Shown here in pieces: positions 1 to 7,123 of a DNA stretch of 7,495 bases. A program made the translations under genes and the position numbers. Each line of letters starts with the position of its first letter. Within the stretch, counting starts at the first letter, position 1. Origin of the DNA: Flavobacteriaceae bacterium (GTDB lineage: Bacteria > Bacteroidota > Bacteroidia > Flavobacteriales > Flavobacteriaceae); assembly GCA_030828025.1 (NCBI GenBank), contig JAURDG010000060.1, positions 1 through 7,495 on the forward strand, in the 5' to 3' direction. The notes beneath the pieces are model-generated. The model worked only from the letters and a program-made list of their open reading frames with translations, had not been told where the DNA came from and made no database searches.

Positions 1-126
1 ATATGCCACAAAAGTAACACATAGTCCTTAGGAAATAACTGTAGTTTCGATTCGATTTATTCCCCCTTAAAAACAGGTAACGCTAAAGGTAATTTTTGTG
101 TTTTTAGATGTCTTAAATCTATAAAT

Positions 127-393
127 ATGGTACAAGGACTACTTATTTTGACTGCTGTTCTTACAGTTGTTTTGATTTTCAATTTTTTTGCCATTAGGCT
201 ACATAAAATCCCTGCGCACAAGGGAAAAAAACTACGCAAGATTTTCCTAATCGTTTATGGTATATCGATGATTTCCGTGGGGGTTGCCTTTATTTTTCTT
301 GAAGAAAACGCCATATTAGGTTGGTGTTATATCCTGATTGGTATTGGTTTTCCAATGGCCAATGGGATAGCTAGTCGTAATAAAAACCTATAA
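127..393 (+). CDS. Small three-segment inner-membrane protein, function unknown
   Basis: I do not recognise a family for this 88-residue protein. It has three hydrophobic stretches, at about residues 4-23, 39-58 and 62-82. A strongly basic loop (about 24-38, with HKGKKLRK) lies between the first two, and the tail is short and basic (RNKNL). By the positive-inside rule this suggests a periplasmic N-terminus and a cytoplasmic loop and C-terminus. No catalytic motif or lipobox is visible. ATG 127 is the only reasonable start. The TAA stop at 391-393 overlaps the stop of the convergent rpoN gene by 6 bp. The coherent membrane topology favours a real gene over chance; the opposite-strand frame at 57-239 looks like its shadow. 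No clear promoter or terminator was seen. Confidence 0.72.
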   Translation: MVQGLLILTAVLTVVLIFNFFAIRLHKIPAHKGKKLRKIFLIVYGISMISVGVAFIFLEENAILGWCYILIGIGFPMANGIASRNKNL

Positions 394-1836
394 CTCTTTT
401 CTCAGCCGGGCCACTGGCGCACCAATCATTTCTCGGTATTTGGCTACTGTACGACGGGCAATGGGATAGCCTTTTTTATTCATGAGTTTCATCAGTTCCT
501 CGTCGGTTAAAGGATTCGACTTGTCCTCTGCATCGATTATCTCGCCCAAGGCTTTCTTTACTTCAATAGTGGAAATATCTTCGCCGTCAGCATTGGTTAT
601 TCCCTCAGAAAAATACCACTTGACCAGCTTGGTGCCATAGGGCGTATCCACATATTTGCTGTTGGCTACGCGCGAGACGGTCGAAATATCCATACCAATA
701 CGGTCGGCGATGTCTTTTAAGATCATAGGCTTTAGCTGCTGTTCGTCGCCCGTCAGGAAATATTCCTGCTGAAACGCCATAATGGTATTCATTGTTTCGT
801 ACAGGGTGTGTTGGCGTTGTTTTATAGCATCAATAAACCAGCGTGCAGCATCTAATTTTTGTTTGATAAACTGCACCGCCTTTTGTTGCTCTTTGTTTTT
901 TTCTTTGGCTTCTTTGTAGCCCGAAAGCATGTTTTTGTACTCGCTAGAGACGTGTAACTCGGGAGTATTGCGCCCATTTAAACTTAGGCTTAGCTGCCCA
1001 TCGACCAATTGAATAGAAAAGTCGGGGATTATTTGCGCATTTATTTTGGTGTCGCTGCTGTGAGCGGCACCAGGCTTTGGATTGAGCTTAGCAATCTCTT
1101 CCATGCAGGCTTTTAGCTCCTCATCGTCTATTTTTAGCCGTGCTTTGATCTTGGTAAAGTGCTTTTTGGTAAATGCATCAAATTGATCTTCCAATAGCTT
1201 GATGGCTTGAGCTACAGCGGGTGTCGTGGGCTTGCGTTTGAGTTGGAGAAGCAAACAGTCGCGCAAATCCAATGCGCCTACGCCTGGCGGATCCAGCTGT
1301 TGTACCGAATCCAGAATATGACGCACTTGCTTTTCGTCGGTAAAGATATTTTCTGTAAAGGCGAGATCATCTACGATATCGATGATCGCTCTTCGAATGT
1401 AGCCGCTGCTGTCTATACTTCCCACCAAAAAGGCAGCAATTCGGTATTCTTCGTCCGAAAAAGTAAAGGTGTCCAACTGCCGCATCAAGTCTTGATGAAA
1501 GCTAATTCCGCCTGCGTAGGGAATTTGTTTGTTTTCGTCGTCTGCGCTGTAGTTTTGCGCACGTAGGCGGTATTCGGGAATTTCGTCATCACTCAAATAG
1601 GCATCTATGTCGATATCCTCTGCCTCGATCACTTCGCCTCCGTCTGCTTCATTTTCGCCAAACTCGTCTTGGGCTTCTGTTTCTTCTTTGCCCGATGCTA
1701 GTGCTGGATTTTCTTCTATTTCACGCAGTATTTGTTGCTCAAAAGATTGTATGGGCAACTGTATCAACTTCATCAGTTGAATTTGTTGTGGCGATAGCTT
1801 TTGCGAAAGCTTGAGTTGAAGGTGTTGTTTGAGCAT
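388..1836 (-). CDS. rpoN: RNA polymerase sigma-54 factor RpoN
   Basis: This is the alternative sigma factor that directs RNA polymerase to -24/-12 promoters and needs an ATP-driven enhancer-binding activator to open them. From ATG 1836 the protein has 482 residues, normal for the family. Region I (about 1-50) is glutamine- and leucine-rich and is the activator-interacting part. Region II (about 50-105) is a strongly acidic linker. The core-binding part follows (about 110-310). A helix-turn-helix lies near 372-391 (LKDIADRIGMDISTVSRV), and the diagnostic RpoN box ARRTVAKYRE, which reads the -24 element, is at 460-469. The frame stays open upstream to a TTG at 1866, but those ten residues do not resemble sigma-54, whereas MLKQHLQLKLSQ is the usual N-terminus. 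The gene is last in the pyrH-frr-exporter-asnS-rpoN run, 47 bp after asnS. No enhancer-binding protein gene is in the window. Confidence 0.97.
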   Translation of the reverse strand: MLKQHLQLKLSQKLSPQQIQLMKLIQLPIQSFEQQILREIEENPALASGKEETEAQDEFGENEADGGEVIEAEDIDIDAYLSDDEIPEYRLRAQNYSADDENKQIPYAGGISFHQDLMRQLDTFTFSDEEYRIAAFLVGSIDSSGYIRRAIIDIVDDLAFTENIFTDEKQVRHILDSVQQLDPPGVGALDLRDCLLLQLKRKPTTPAVAQAIKLLEDQFDAFTKKHFTKIKARLKIDDEELKACMEEIAKLNPKPGAAHSSDTKINAQIIPDFSIQLVDGQLSLSLNGRNTPELHVSSEYKNMLSGYKEAKEKNKEQQKAVQFIKQKLDAARWFIDAIKQRQHTLYETMNTIMAFQQEYFLTGDEQQLKPMILKDIADRIGMDISTVSRVANSKYVDTPYGTKLVKWYFSEGITNADGEDISTIEVKKALGEIIDAEDKSNPLTDEELMKLMNKKGYPIARRTVAKYREMIGAPVARLRKEL

Positions 1837-1847
1837 TTTTGATGTTT

Positions 1848-1871
1848 GGGTTTTATAAAAATACAAAACCC
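1848..1871 (-). other. Candidate hairpin in the asnS-rpoN gap
   Basis: Read on the minus strand, GGGTTTT and AAAACCC form a perfect 7-bp inverted repeat around a 10-base loop. It lies 12 bases after the asnS stop and 11 bases before the chosen rpoN ATG. The stem is not GC-rich and no U-run follows it, so it does not look like an intrinsic terminator. It could be an mRNA processing or stability element, or a leader structure affecting rpoN translation. The repeat is seen directly; any role is inference. Confidence 0.4.
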
Positions 1872-1883
1872 GAATAAAATGAA

Positions 1884-3284
1884 CTAAAACGCCGCATTGA
1901 GTGGCGTTCGTGGATAAGGAATTACGTCTCTAATGTTGGTCATGCCAGTAGCGTAAAGCACCAAGCGTTCAAACCCGAGTCCAAATCCAGCGTGTTCGGC
2001 AGTTCCAAAGCGACGTAAGTCCAAATACCACCACAATTCTTCTTCGTCTATGTCCATGGCACGCATGCGTGCAACGAGCTTGTCTAAGCGCTCTTCACGT
2101 TGAGAGCCACCCACCATTTCGCCTACGCCTGGAAACAATACATCCATCGCACGAACGGTTTTTCCATCTTCGTTCATGCGCATATAAAACGCCTTAATCT
2201 CGGCGGGGTAGTCGTACAAAATGACGGGACTAGTGAAGTGCTTTTCGACCAAATAACGCTCGTGTTCGCTTTGCAAATCGGCACCCCAACCCTCTATGGG
2301 ATAGCTAAATTTCTTCTTCTTGTTCGGCTTGGAGTTGCGCAAAATATCTATGGCTTCGGTATATGAGATGCGGATAAACTCATTTTCGGTCACAAACCTT
2401 AGCCGCTCCATAAGCCCCATTGGGCTACGCTCCAATTGCGGTTTTTTTGCTTCTTCTTCTGCAAAACGTTGGTCCAAAAATGTTAAATCTTCCTGACAGT
2501 GTTCTAAAATATACGCCAAAACAGATTTGATAAAATCTTCCGCCAAATCCATATTGTCGTCCAAATTGTTAAAGGCAACTTCGGGCTCAATCATCCAAAA
2601 CTCAGCCAAATGACGTGAGGTGTTTGAGTTTTCTGCCCGAAAAGTAGGGCCAAATGTATAGACCTTGCCAAGCCCCATGGCGTAGGTTTCAGCCTCGAGC
2701 TGACCAGAAACGGTCAGGTTGGTTTCTTTGCCAAAAAAATCAATTTCGTCGGCAGCACTTTTTGCGGTTAAGGTCGTCACACGAAACATTTCGCCAGCTC
2801 CTTCGGCATCACTGCCCGTGATGATGGGTGTATGAACTTGATAAAACCCATGTTCGGCAAAGTATTGATGTACGGCAAAAGACAAGGCAGCACGTACGCG
2901 CATGACCGCAGCAAAGGTGCTGGTACGCACACGCAGGTGCGCTTTCTCACGCAAAAATTCTAGCGAGTGTTTTTTGGGTTGTATGGGATATTCGTCTGGA
3001 TTGGACGTCCCCAAAATACGTAAGCTATCGACTTGTATTTCAAACTTCTGCCCTTTCCCTTGACTTGGCACTAGGGTGCCTAATACTTCGACTGCCGCTC
3101 CTGTATTAATTTCGGCAAGCACTTCCTCGGGAGTTTGATCAAAGTCCACAACACACTGCATATTGGCCAAGCAAGAACCGTCGTTGAGTGCCATAAACCG
3201 ATTTGCTCGAAAGGTACGTACCCATCCACGAACCTGAACAGTTTGGTTGAGCTGCGCTCCTGAAAAAAGTTGACGAATGTCCAT
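1884..3284 (-). CDS. asnS: Asparaginyl-tRNA synthetase (class IIb)
   Basis: AsnRS charges tRNA-Asn with asparagine in an ATP-dependent two-step reaction in the cytoplasm. The protein has 466 residues, the same as the E. coli enzyme. An N-terminal OB-fold anticodon-binding domain spans about 1-105 (VQVRGWVRTFRANRFMALND). The class II catalytic core follows. It shows the motif 1 region with HTPIITGSDAEGAGEMF at 151-167, motif 2 at 215-235 (FRAENSNTSRHLAEFWMIEP), and motif 3 at 433-447 (GFGLGFERLVLYATG), followed by NIRDVIPYPRTP. The AsnRS-specific HLAEFWMIEPE signature separates it from AspRS. The segment near residues 172-183 looks shorter than in Flavobacterium enzymes as I recall them. ATG 3284 gives the expected N-terminus; an out-of-frame ATG lies 7 bases upstream at 3291. 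It sits 37 bp after the exporter gene, with its own -7 element in that gap, and 47 bp before rpoN. Confidence 0.98.
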   Translation of the reverse strand: MDIRQLFSGAQLNQTVQVRGWVRTFRANRFMALNDGSCLANMQCVVDFDQTPEEVLAEINTGAAVEVLGTLVPSQGKGQKFEIQVDSLRILGTSNPDEYPIQPKKHSLEFLREKAHLRVRTSTFAAVMRVRAALSFAVHQYFAEHGFYQVHTPIITGSDAEGAGEMFRVTTLTAKSAADEIDFFGKETNLTVSGQLEAETYAMGLGKVYTFGPTFRAENSNTSRHLAEFWMIEPEVAFNNLDDNMDLAEDFIKSVLAYILEHCQEDLTFLDQRFAEEEAKKPQLERSPMGLMERLRFVTENEFIRISYTEAIDILRNSKPNKKKKFSYPIEGWGADLQSEHERYLVEKHFTSPVILYDYPAEIKAFYMRMNEDGKTVRAMDVLFPGVGEMVGGSQREERLDKLVARMRAMDIDEEELWWYLDLRRFGTAEHAGFGLGFERLVLYATGMTNIRDVIPYPRTPLNAAF

Positions 3285-3307
3285 AAATCATAGGTGTTTA
3301 ACCGCTG

Positions 3308-3315
3308 CAAATATA
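3308..3315 (-). promoter_or_regulatory. Putative Bacteroidota -7 element for asnS-rpoN
   Basis: The minus strand reads TATATTTG, an exact match to the Bacteroidota housekeeping -7 consensus TAnnTTTG. It lies in the 37-bp gap between the exporter stop and the asnS ATG. Transcription starting about 5-7 bases downstream would leave a leader of roughly 17-19 bases. No TTG is found at the expected 17-23 bp upstream; the nearest is about 27 bp away, so the -33 element is poor or absent. It could serve as an internal promoter for asnS-rpoN. Confidence 0.5.
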
Positions 3316-3321
3316 ACGGAT

Positions 3322-5706
3322 TTATTCTGCTTCCTCTTCTGACAAAATCTTAAACTTGGGCTCTTTGAGTGTTCGTTTGTTGGCAATTTTCTTTTCTAAT
3401 GAAAGCAAAAGCGCTGGAAGCAAAATAAGATTGGACAACATGGCAAAGAGTAAGGTAGCCGAAACGAGTCCACCCAAGGCGACGGTTCCACCATAACTAG
3501 AAATCATAAAGACAGAGAACCCAAAGAAAAGGACGATGGAGGTGTAGAACATACTCACGCCTGTTTCGTGCAAGGCGGCATAGACCGCTTTTTTCACATG
3601 CCATCGGTTGGCTTTTAGCTCTTGGCGGTATTTTACGAGGTAGTGAATGGTGTCATCAACAGATATACCAAAGGCAACACTAAAGACCAAGATGGTAGAT
3701 GGCTTGATGGCAATGCCTAAAAACCCCATCATGCCAGCGGTTAAAATGAGCGGGATAACATTAGGCAGCAATGAAATCAAAATCATGCGAAAGGACCGGA
3801 ACATATATGCCATAAAAAGGGCAATCAACAGAATGGCTAAGCCAAGCGACACCACCAAGTTGCGTACCAAAAAGCGTGTTCCTTTAAGGTAGCCCAAGGC
3901 CTTTCCGGTCATGGACACCTCGAAGCGTTCGGCAGGAAAATATTTCGTTAAACTTCGCTGTATTTCTCCTTCTATGGCCTCCATGCGCTCGGTAGCAACG
4001 TCTTGCAGCATGACCGAAATTCGGGCGTATTGTCCTGTAGAATCTACCAGACGTGTCAAGAAGTTTGCCTGGGCATCCAGGTTTTTGGCATGGGCAAGAA
4101 TAAAGTTGTTTTCTTGATTGGTTGGTAGCTGAAAATACTTGGGGTTTCCGTTGTAAAACGATTGCTTTAAATACTTGGCAACGGTTACCGCAGATATGGG
4201 GTTTGACAGTTCTGGAATTTCGCCTAGCTCACTTTCAAAGCGGTTCATTCGATTGAGTGTAGTCAGGCGGGTAGCTCCATTTTTACGCTTGGTGTCAATC
4301 ATAATTTCGATGGGCATCACCCCTTTAAAGTGCGTTTCAAAAAAACGAATGTCTTTATAAAAGGCAGCACTTTTGGGCATATCGTCAATTATGGTGCCCG
4401 ATAGGCGAATCTGATACATGCCAATGATGCTGATCAACAGCGCAAATACAGCGATAAAATAGACCGAAATCCGCTGGTGGCGCACAATACGTTCCATCCA
4501 GCCCACAAAGCGCATCATCCACCTACGGTTCAAGTGCTCCAAATGTTTTTCGTTGGGGATGGACATAAAGCTGTAAATAATAGGAATCAGCAGCAGCGAC
4601 AACACAAATATCATCATGATGTTTATTGACGCTACAATCCCAAATTCACGGAGCAACGTACTGTCGGTAAGCATAAAGGTGGCAAATCCACAAGCCGTGG
4701 TCATATTGGTCATCAGTGTCGCATTTCCAATCTTGGAAATTACTCGTTGCAGCGAACGCGCCTGATTGCCGTGTTTTTTTATTTCGTTTTGATATTTATT
4801 GATCAGAAAGATACAATTAGGCACGCCAATAACGATGATTATGGGCGGAATAAGTGCTGTAAGCACGGTTATTTCAAAGCCCAATAATCCGATGATGCCA
4901 AACGCCCACATCACGCCAATCACTACGATAGACATCGAAATAAACGTGGCGCGGTATGATCGGAAAAATAAAAAGAAAATAAGCGTCGTTACTAGTGTTG
5001 CCACGACGACAAACAAGCCAATTTCGTCCAATATCATTTTGGCATTTATGGTTCGGATATAGGGCATTCCAGAAATGCGTACATCCAAGCCTGTTTCGGC
5101 TTCAAAGGCATCAACCTTAGGCACCAGAACCTCATCAACAAACGCTTGCCGCGCACCGCTATTGACCACTTCTGGGCGGAGATATACCGCCATTTGCACC
5201 ACATTTGTCTCTTTGTTAAAGAGCCGTTGGTTGTATAAAGGTTGCTGTTCGTACAACCATTTCTTTAGTGCTAAGGCTTCTTGGTCAGTTTGAGGTTGTT
5301 GGTTTGGAATAGGCACAACTTCAAAAGTCCGCTTTTTTATGTTGCGCTTTAGTTGGGTAAGCCCGCTAATCCCGACCACTTGATCAATGCTTGGTGCTGC
5401 TGCTAGGCTATCGCCTAATGCTTTCCATTGCCCAAGTTTTTTTGGAGTAAAAAACGCCTGGTCTTGAACGCCCAATACCACCATGTTTCCTTCTTCGCCA
5501 AAGCGGTCTAAAAAGGACTGGTAATAGGTATTAAACGGATGATTGTCGGGAAGAAGATTGGCTTCTGTAAAGCTAAACTGTATGTTGTTCCATTTGGTGG
5601 AAAGAAAAAAAGTAGCCGCCAAAATGACCACTAAAAAAGCAATTCGGTTACGCAGGATAAGCGTTGCCACGCTTGCCCAAAAGCGTGTATTTATCCATTT
5701 TATCAT
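3322..5706 (-). CDS. RND-superfamily exporter (MMPL/COG1033 type)
   Basis: This 794-residue inner-membrane protein has the duplicated RND layout without the full AcrB-size loops. TM1 is at about 22-38, a large periplasmic loop at 39-228, and TM2-6 between about 229 and 381. TM7 (about 412-430) opens the second half, followed by a second periplasmic loop (431-612) and TM8-12 (about 613-769). The C-terminal tail is cytoplasmic and acidic. TM10 carries GISVDD at 680-685, the acidic pair used in proton-relay motifs of MMPL, HpnN and Patched-like proteins. Aligning the KY that follows TM4 and TM10 puts Pro296-Asn297 in the matching place of the first half, so that half lacks the acids. The substrate is unknown; relatives move lipids, hopanoids or other hydrophobic molecules. 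No membrane-fusion protein or outer-membrane channel gene is adjacent, as expected for this type and unlike AcrAB-TolC. ATG 5706 lies 18 bp after frr, which suggests cotranscription. Confidence 0.93.
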   Translation of the reverse strand: MIKWINTRFWASVATLILRNRIAFLVVILAATFFLSTKWNNIQFSFTEANLLPDNHPFNTYYQSFLDRFGEEGNMVVLGVQDQAFFTPKKLGQWKALGDSLAAAPSIDQVVGISGLTQLKRNIKKRTFEVVPIPNQQPQTDQEALALKKWLYEQQPLYNQRLFNKETNVVQMAVYLRPEVVNSGARQAFVDEVLVPKVDAFEAETGLDVRISGMPYIRTINAKMILDEIGLFVVVATLVTTLIFFLFFRSYRATFISMSIVVIGVMWAFGIIGLLGFEITVLTALIPPIIIVIGVPNCIFLINKYQNEIKKHGNQARSLQRVISKIGNATLMTNMTTACGFATFMLTDSTLLREFGIVASINIMMIFVLSLLLIPIIYSFMSIPNEKHLEHLNRRWMMRFVGWMERIVRHQRISVYFIAVFALLISIIGMYQIRLSGTIIDDMPKSAAFYKDIRFFETHFKGVMPIEIMIDTKRKNGATRLTTLNRMNRFESELGEIPELSNPISAVTVAKYLKQSFYNGNPKYFQLPTNQENNFILAHAKNLDAQANFLTRLVDSTGQYARISVMLQDVATERMEAIEGEIQRSLTKYFPAERFEVSMTGKALGYLKGTRFLVRNLVVSLGLAILLIALFMAYMFRSFRMILISLLPNVIPLILTAGMMGFLGIAIKPSTILVFSVAFGISVDDTIHYLVKYRQELKANRWHVKKAVYAALHETGVSMFYTSIVLFFGFSVFMISSYGGTVALGGLVSATLLFAMLSNLILLPALLLSLEKKIANKRTLKEPKFKILSEEEAE

Positions 5707-5718
5707 AGCAATAGTTCA

Positions 5719-5737
5719 CACGACCTAAACGGTCATG
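5719..5737 (-). other. Candidate hairpin over the frr stop codon
   Basis: On the minus strand CATGACC and GGTCGTG can pair as a 7-bp stem with one G-U pair around the five-base loop GTTTA. The structure contains the frr TAG stop and ends 12 bases before the exporter ATG. No U-run follows, so a terminator is unlikely. It could affect translational coupling or RNA processing between the two genes. The pairing is read from the sequence; a function is not shown. Confidence 0.35.
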
Positions 5738-6276
5738 ATTTCTTTTTCTTTGGCTTGATATTTATCGTCAATGATATCGATAAACTTGTCTGTAGTTTCC
5801 TGAACATCCACTTCTGCATTTTTGAGTTCGTCTTCAGAAAGCTCCAGCTTTTTTAATTCAGCGTTGGCGTCTTTGCGTGCACTACGCACACCCACTTTGG
5901 CGTGCTCTGCCTCGGCTTTTGCCAGCTTGACCAATTCGCGGCGGCGTTCTTCGGTAAGCGGTGGAATACTAATGATAATCGATTCGCCGTTATTCATTGG
6001 ATTAAAGCCCAAGTTTGCCACCATAATGGCCTTTTCAATTTCAGGAATTAGTGCTTTTTCCCAAGGTTGCACCGATAGTGTTTGGGCATCGGGCGTGTTG
6101 ACATTCGCCACTTGGTTTAATGGCGTTTGTGCGCCGTAATAATCTACTTTTACCGTAGATAGCATGACCGGATTTGCCTTACCCGCACGAATATTAATAA
6201 ACGACTTGTCTAGGTGTTCTAATGCTTTATTCATGGCTTCTTGGGTCATATCCATGATAAGTTCTACTTCCTCCAT
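5725..6276 (-). CDS. frr: Ribosome recycling factor
   Basis: RRF works with EF-G to split the post-termination ribosome so that it can be reused. At 183 residues it is close to the usual length of about 185. The three-helix-bundle domain is formed by about 1-30 and 104-183, and the hinged domain II by about 31-103 (VDYYGAQTPLNQVANV). The family signature PPLTEERRRELVKLAKAEAE starts at 105, followed by the arginine cluster VRSARKDAN (130-138) known to contact 23S rRNA. ATG 6276 gives MEEVELIMD, which matches the N-terminus of Flavobacteriia orthologues better than the internal methionine at residue 8. Only 3 bp separate it from the pyrH stop, so the two are almost certainly cotranscribed and probably translationally coupled. 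The pyrH-frr order is conserved across most bacteria. Confidence 0.98.
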   Translation of the reverse strand: MEEVELIMDMTQEAMNKALEHLDKSFINIRAGKANPVMLSTVKVDYYGAQTPLNQVANVNTPDAQTLSVQPWEKALIPEIEKAIMVANLGFNPMNNGESIIISIPPLTEERRRELVKLAKAEAEHAKVGVRSARKDANAELKKLELSEDELKNAEVDVQETTDKFIDIIDDKYQAKEKEIMTV

Positions 6277-6279
6277 AAC

Positions 6280-6987
6280 TTATAAATTTACTAGGGTTCC
6301 TACAGGTTCACCATTGATGACCTTTTTTAGGTTTCCGGGCGTATTCATATCGAATACGATGATGGGCAGCTCGTTTTCTTGACTAAGGGTAAAGGCGGTC
6401 ATGTCCATGACTTTGAGCCCTTTGCTCAGCACATCTTTAAAGCTGATGTGGTCAAACTTTTGTGCCGACTTATCTTTTTCGGGGTCTGCCGTATATATGC
6501 CATCTACACGAGTTCCTTTTAGAATGACATTGGCATCTACTTCAATGGCACGTAAAACTGCAGCAGAATCTGTGGTGAAAAATGGATTTCCAGTACCCGC
6601 ACCAAAAATGACCACACGTCCTTTTTCTAGGTGCCGCACCGCTCTTCTTTTGATATAGGGCTCTGCGATGGCTTCTATTTTTAGGGCGGTTTGCAGTCGA
6701 GTAGGCACTTCTACGTCCTCTAAAGCACTTTGAAGTGCCATGCCGTTGATACAGGTTGCCAACATGCCCATATAATCAGCCTGCACCCGGTCCATGCCGT
6801 TGCTTGCCGCTGCCACGCCTCGGAATATATTGCCACCACCAATAACTATGGCAACCTCTACACCCAGTGCAACAACTTCTTTGATGTCTTGAGCATATTC
6901 TGCCAATCGATTGGGGTCAATGCCATGACTTCGGTCACCCATGAGTGCCTCGCCACTAAGCTTCAGTAAAATCCGTTTGTATTGCAT
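6280..6987 (-). CDS. pyrH: Uridylate kinase (UMP kinase)
   Basis: PyrH phosphorylates UMP to UDP with ATP in pyrimidine nucleotide synthesis and acts as a cytoplasmic hexamer of the amino-acid-kinase fold. The 235 residues match the family (E. coli 241). Visible motifs are KLSGEAL (9-15) for phosphate binding, the glycine loop GGGN (50-53) with Arg56, DYMGMLAT (71-78), the GTGNPFFTTDSAA loop (131-143) for UMP and phosphate binding, and the nucleotide-site GIYTADPE (163-170). ATG 6987 gives the standard start MQYKRILLKLSGEA. It is the first gene of the minus-strand run. The common rpsB-tsf neighbours are not upstream; a divergent surface-protein gene is there instead. A -7 element lies 14 bp before the ATG. 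Confidence 0.98.
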   Translation of the reverse strand: MQYKRILLKLSGEALMGDRSHGIDPNRLAEYAQDIKEVVALGVEVAIVIGGGNIFRGVAAASNGMDRVQADYMGMLATCINGMALQSALEDVEVPTRLQTALKIEAIAEPYIKRRAVRHLEKGRVVIFGAGTGNPFFTTDSAAVLRAIEVDANVILKGTRVDGIYTADPEKDKSAQKFDHISFKDVLSKGLKVMDMTAFTLSQENELPIIVFDMNTPGNLKKVINGEPVGTLVNL

Positions 6988-7001
6988 GGTGTGAATTTAT
7001 G

Positions 7002-7009
7002 CAAATATA
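7002..7009 (-). promoter_or_regulatory. Putative -7 element of the pyrH operon promoter
   Basis: The minus strand reads TATATTTG, exactly fitting the Bacteroidota -7 consensus TAnnTTTG, 14 bases before the pyrH ATG. A start point about 5-7 bases downstream would give a leader of only about 8-10 bases. No TTG was found 17-23 bp upstream, so the -33 box is weak or missing. This is the likely main promoter of the five-gene run, by position and by the lack of any upstream gene on that strand. Confidence 0.55.
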
Positions 7010-7115
7010 GCAAGTTCGTCGTGATTCCCGTTGTTGCTGTGTACGAAGATATTTGTGCTAACGACAGCTCAGTTAGTATGCCCACATGTGCAATGCGGAT
7101 GTTCTATAAAATTTG

Positions 7116-7123
7116 TATGTTTG
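7116..7123 (+). promoter_or_regulatory. Putative -7 element for the surface-protein gene
   Basis: TATGTTTG matches TAnnTTTG exactly and ends 20 bases before the ATG at 7144. Transcription would start near 7128-7130, giving a leader of about 14-16 bases. This supports ATG 7144 over the in-frame upstream ATGs at 7078, 7093, 7099 and 7117, which would fall outside the transcript. No good -33 TTG is seen at the usual distance. Confidence 0.5.

Noticed and set aside
90..98. TAATTTTTG upstream of the small membrane protein gene as a -7 element
   Set aside because: It has three bases instead of two between TA and TTTG, and no TTG lies at the right distance upstream, so it is too weak to list as a promoter.
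57..239. Minus-strand frame of 60 codons
   Set aside because: It lies mostly antisense to the small membrane protein gene and has no recognisable domain; the plus-strand frame gives a coherent membrane topology.
343..356. ATTGGTTTTCCAAT inverted repeat beyond the rpoN stop, considered as a terminator
   Set aside because: The stem is only 5 bp, lies inside the coding sequence of the opposite gene, and has no U-run after it on the minus strand.
1837..1866. TTG at 1866 as the rpoN start, adding ten residues
   Set aside because: The added residues do not resemble sigma-54 N-termini, and the stretch forms part of an inverted repeat; ATG 1836 gives the standard start.
3065..3079. TGGCAC-like sequence resembling a sigma-54 -24/-12 site (plus strand), also an inverted repeat GGCAC/GTGCC
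   Set aside because: The spacing from GG to GC is 9 instead of 10, the -12 part is poor, and it lies within asnS with no gene to drive on that strand. The repeat is explained by coding sequence.
3080..3310. Minus-strand frame of 76 codons overlapping the asnS start
   Set aside because: It is an out-of-frame reading of the asnS N-terminal region; asnS is fully intact in its own frame.
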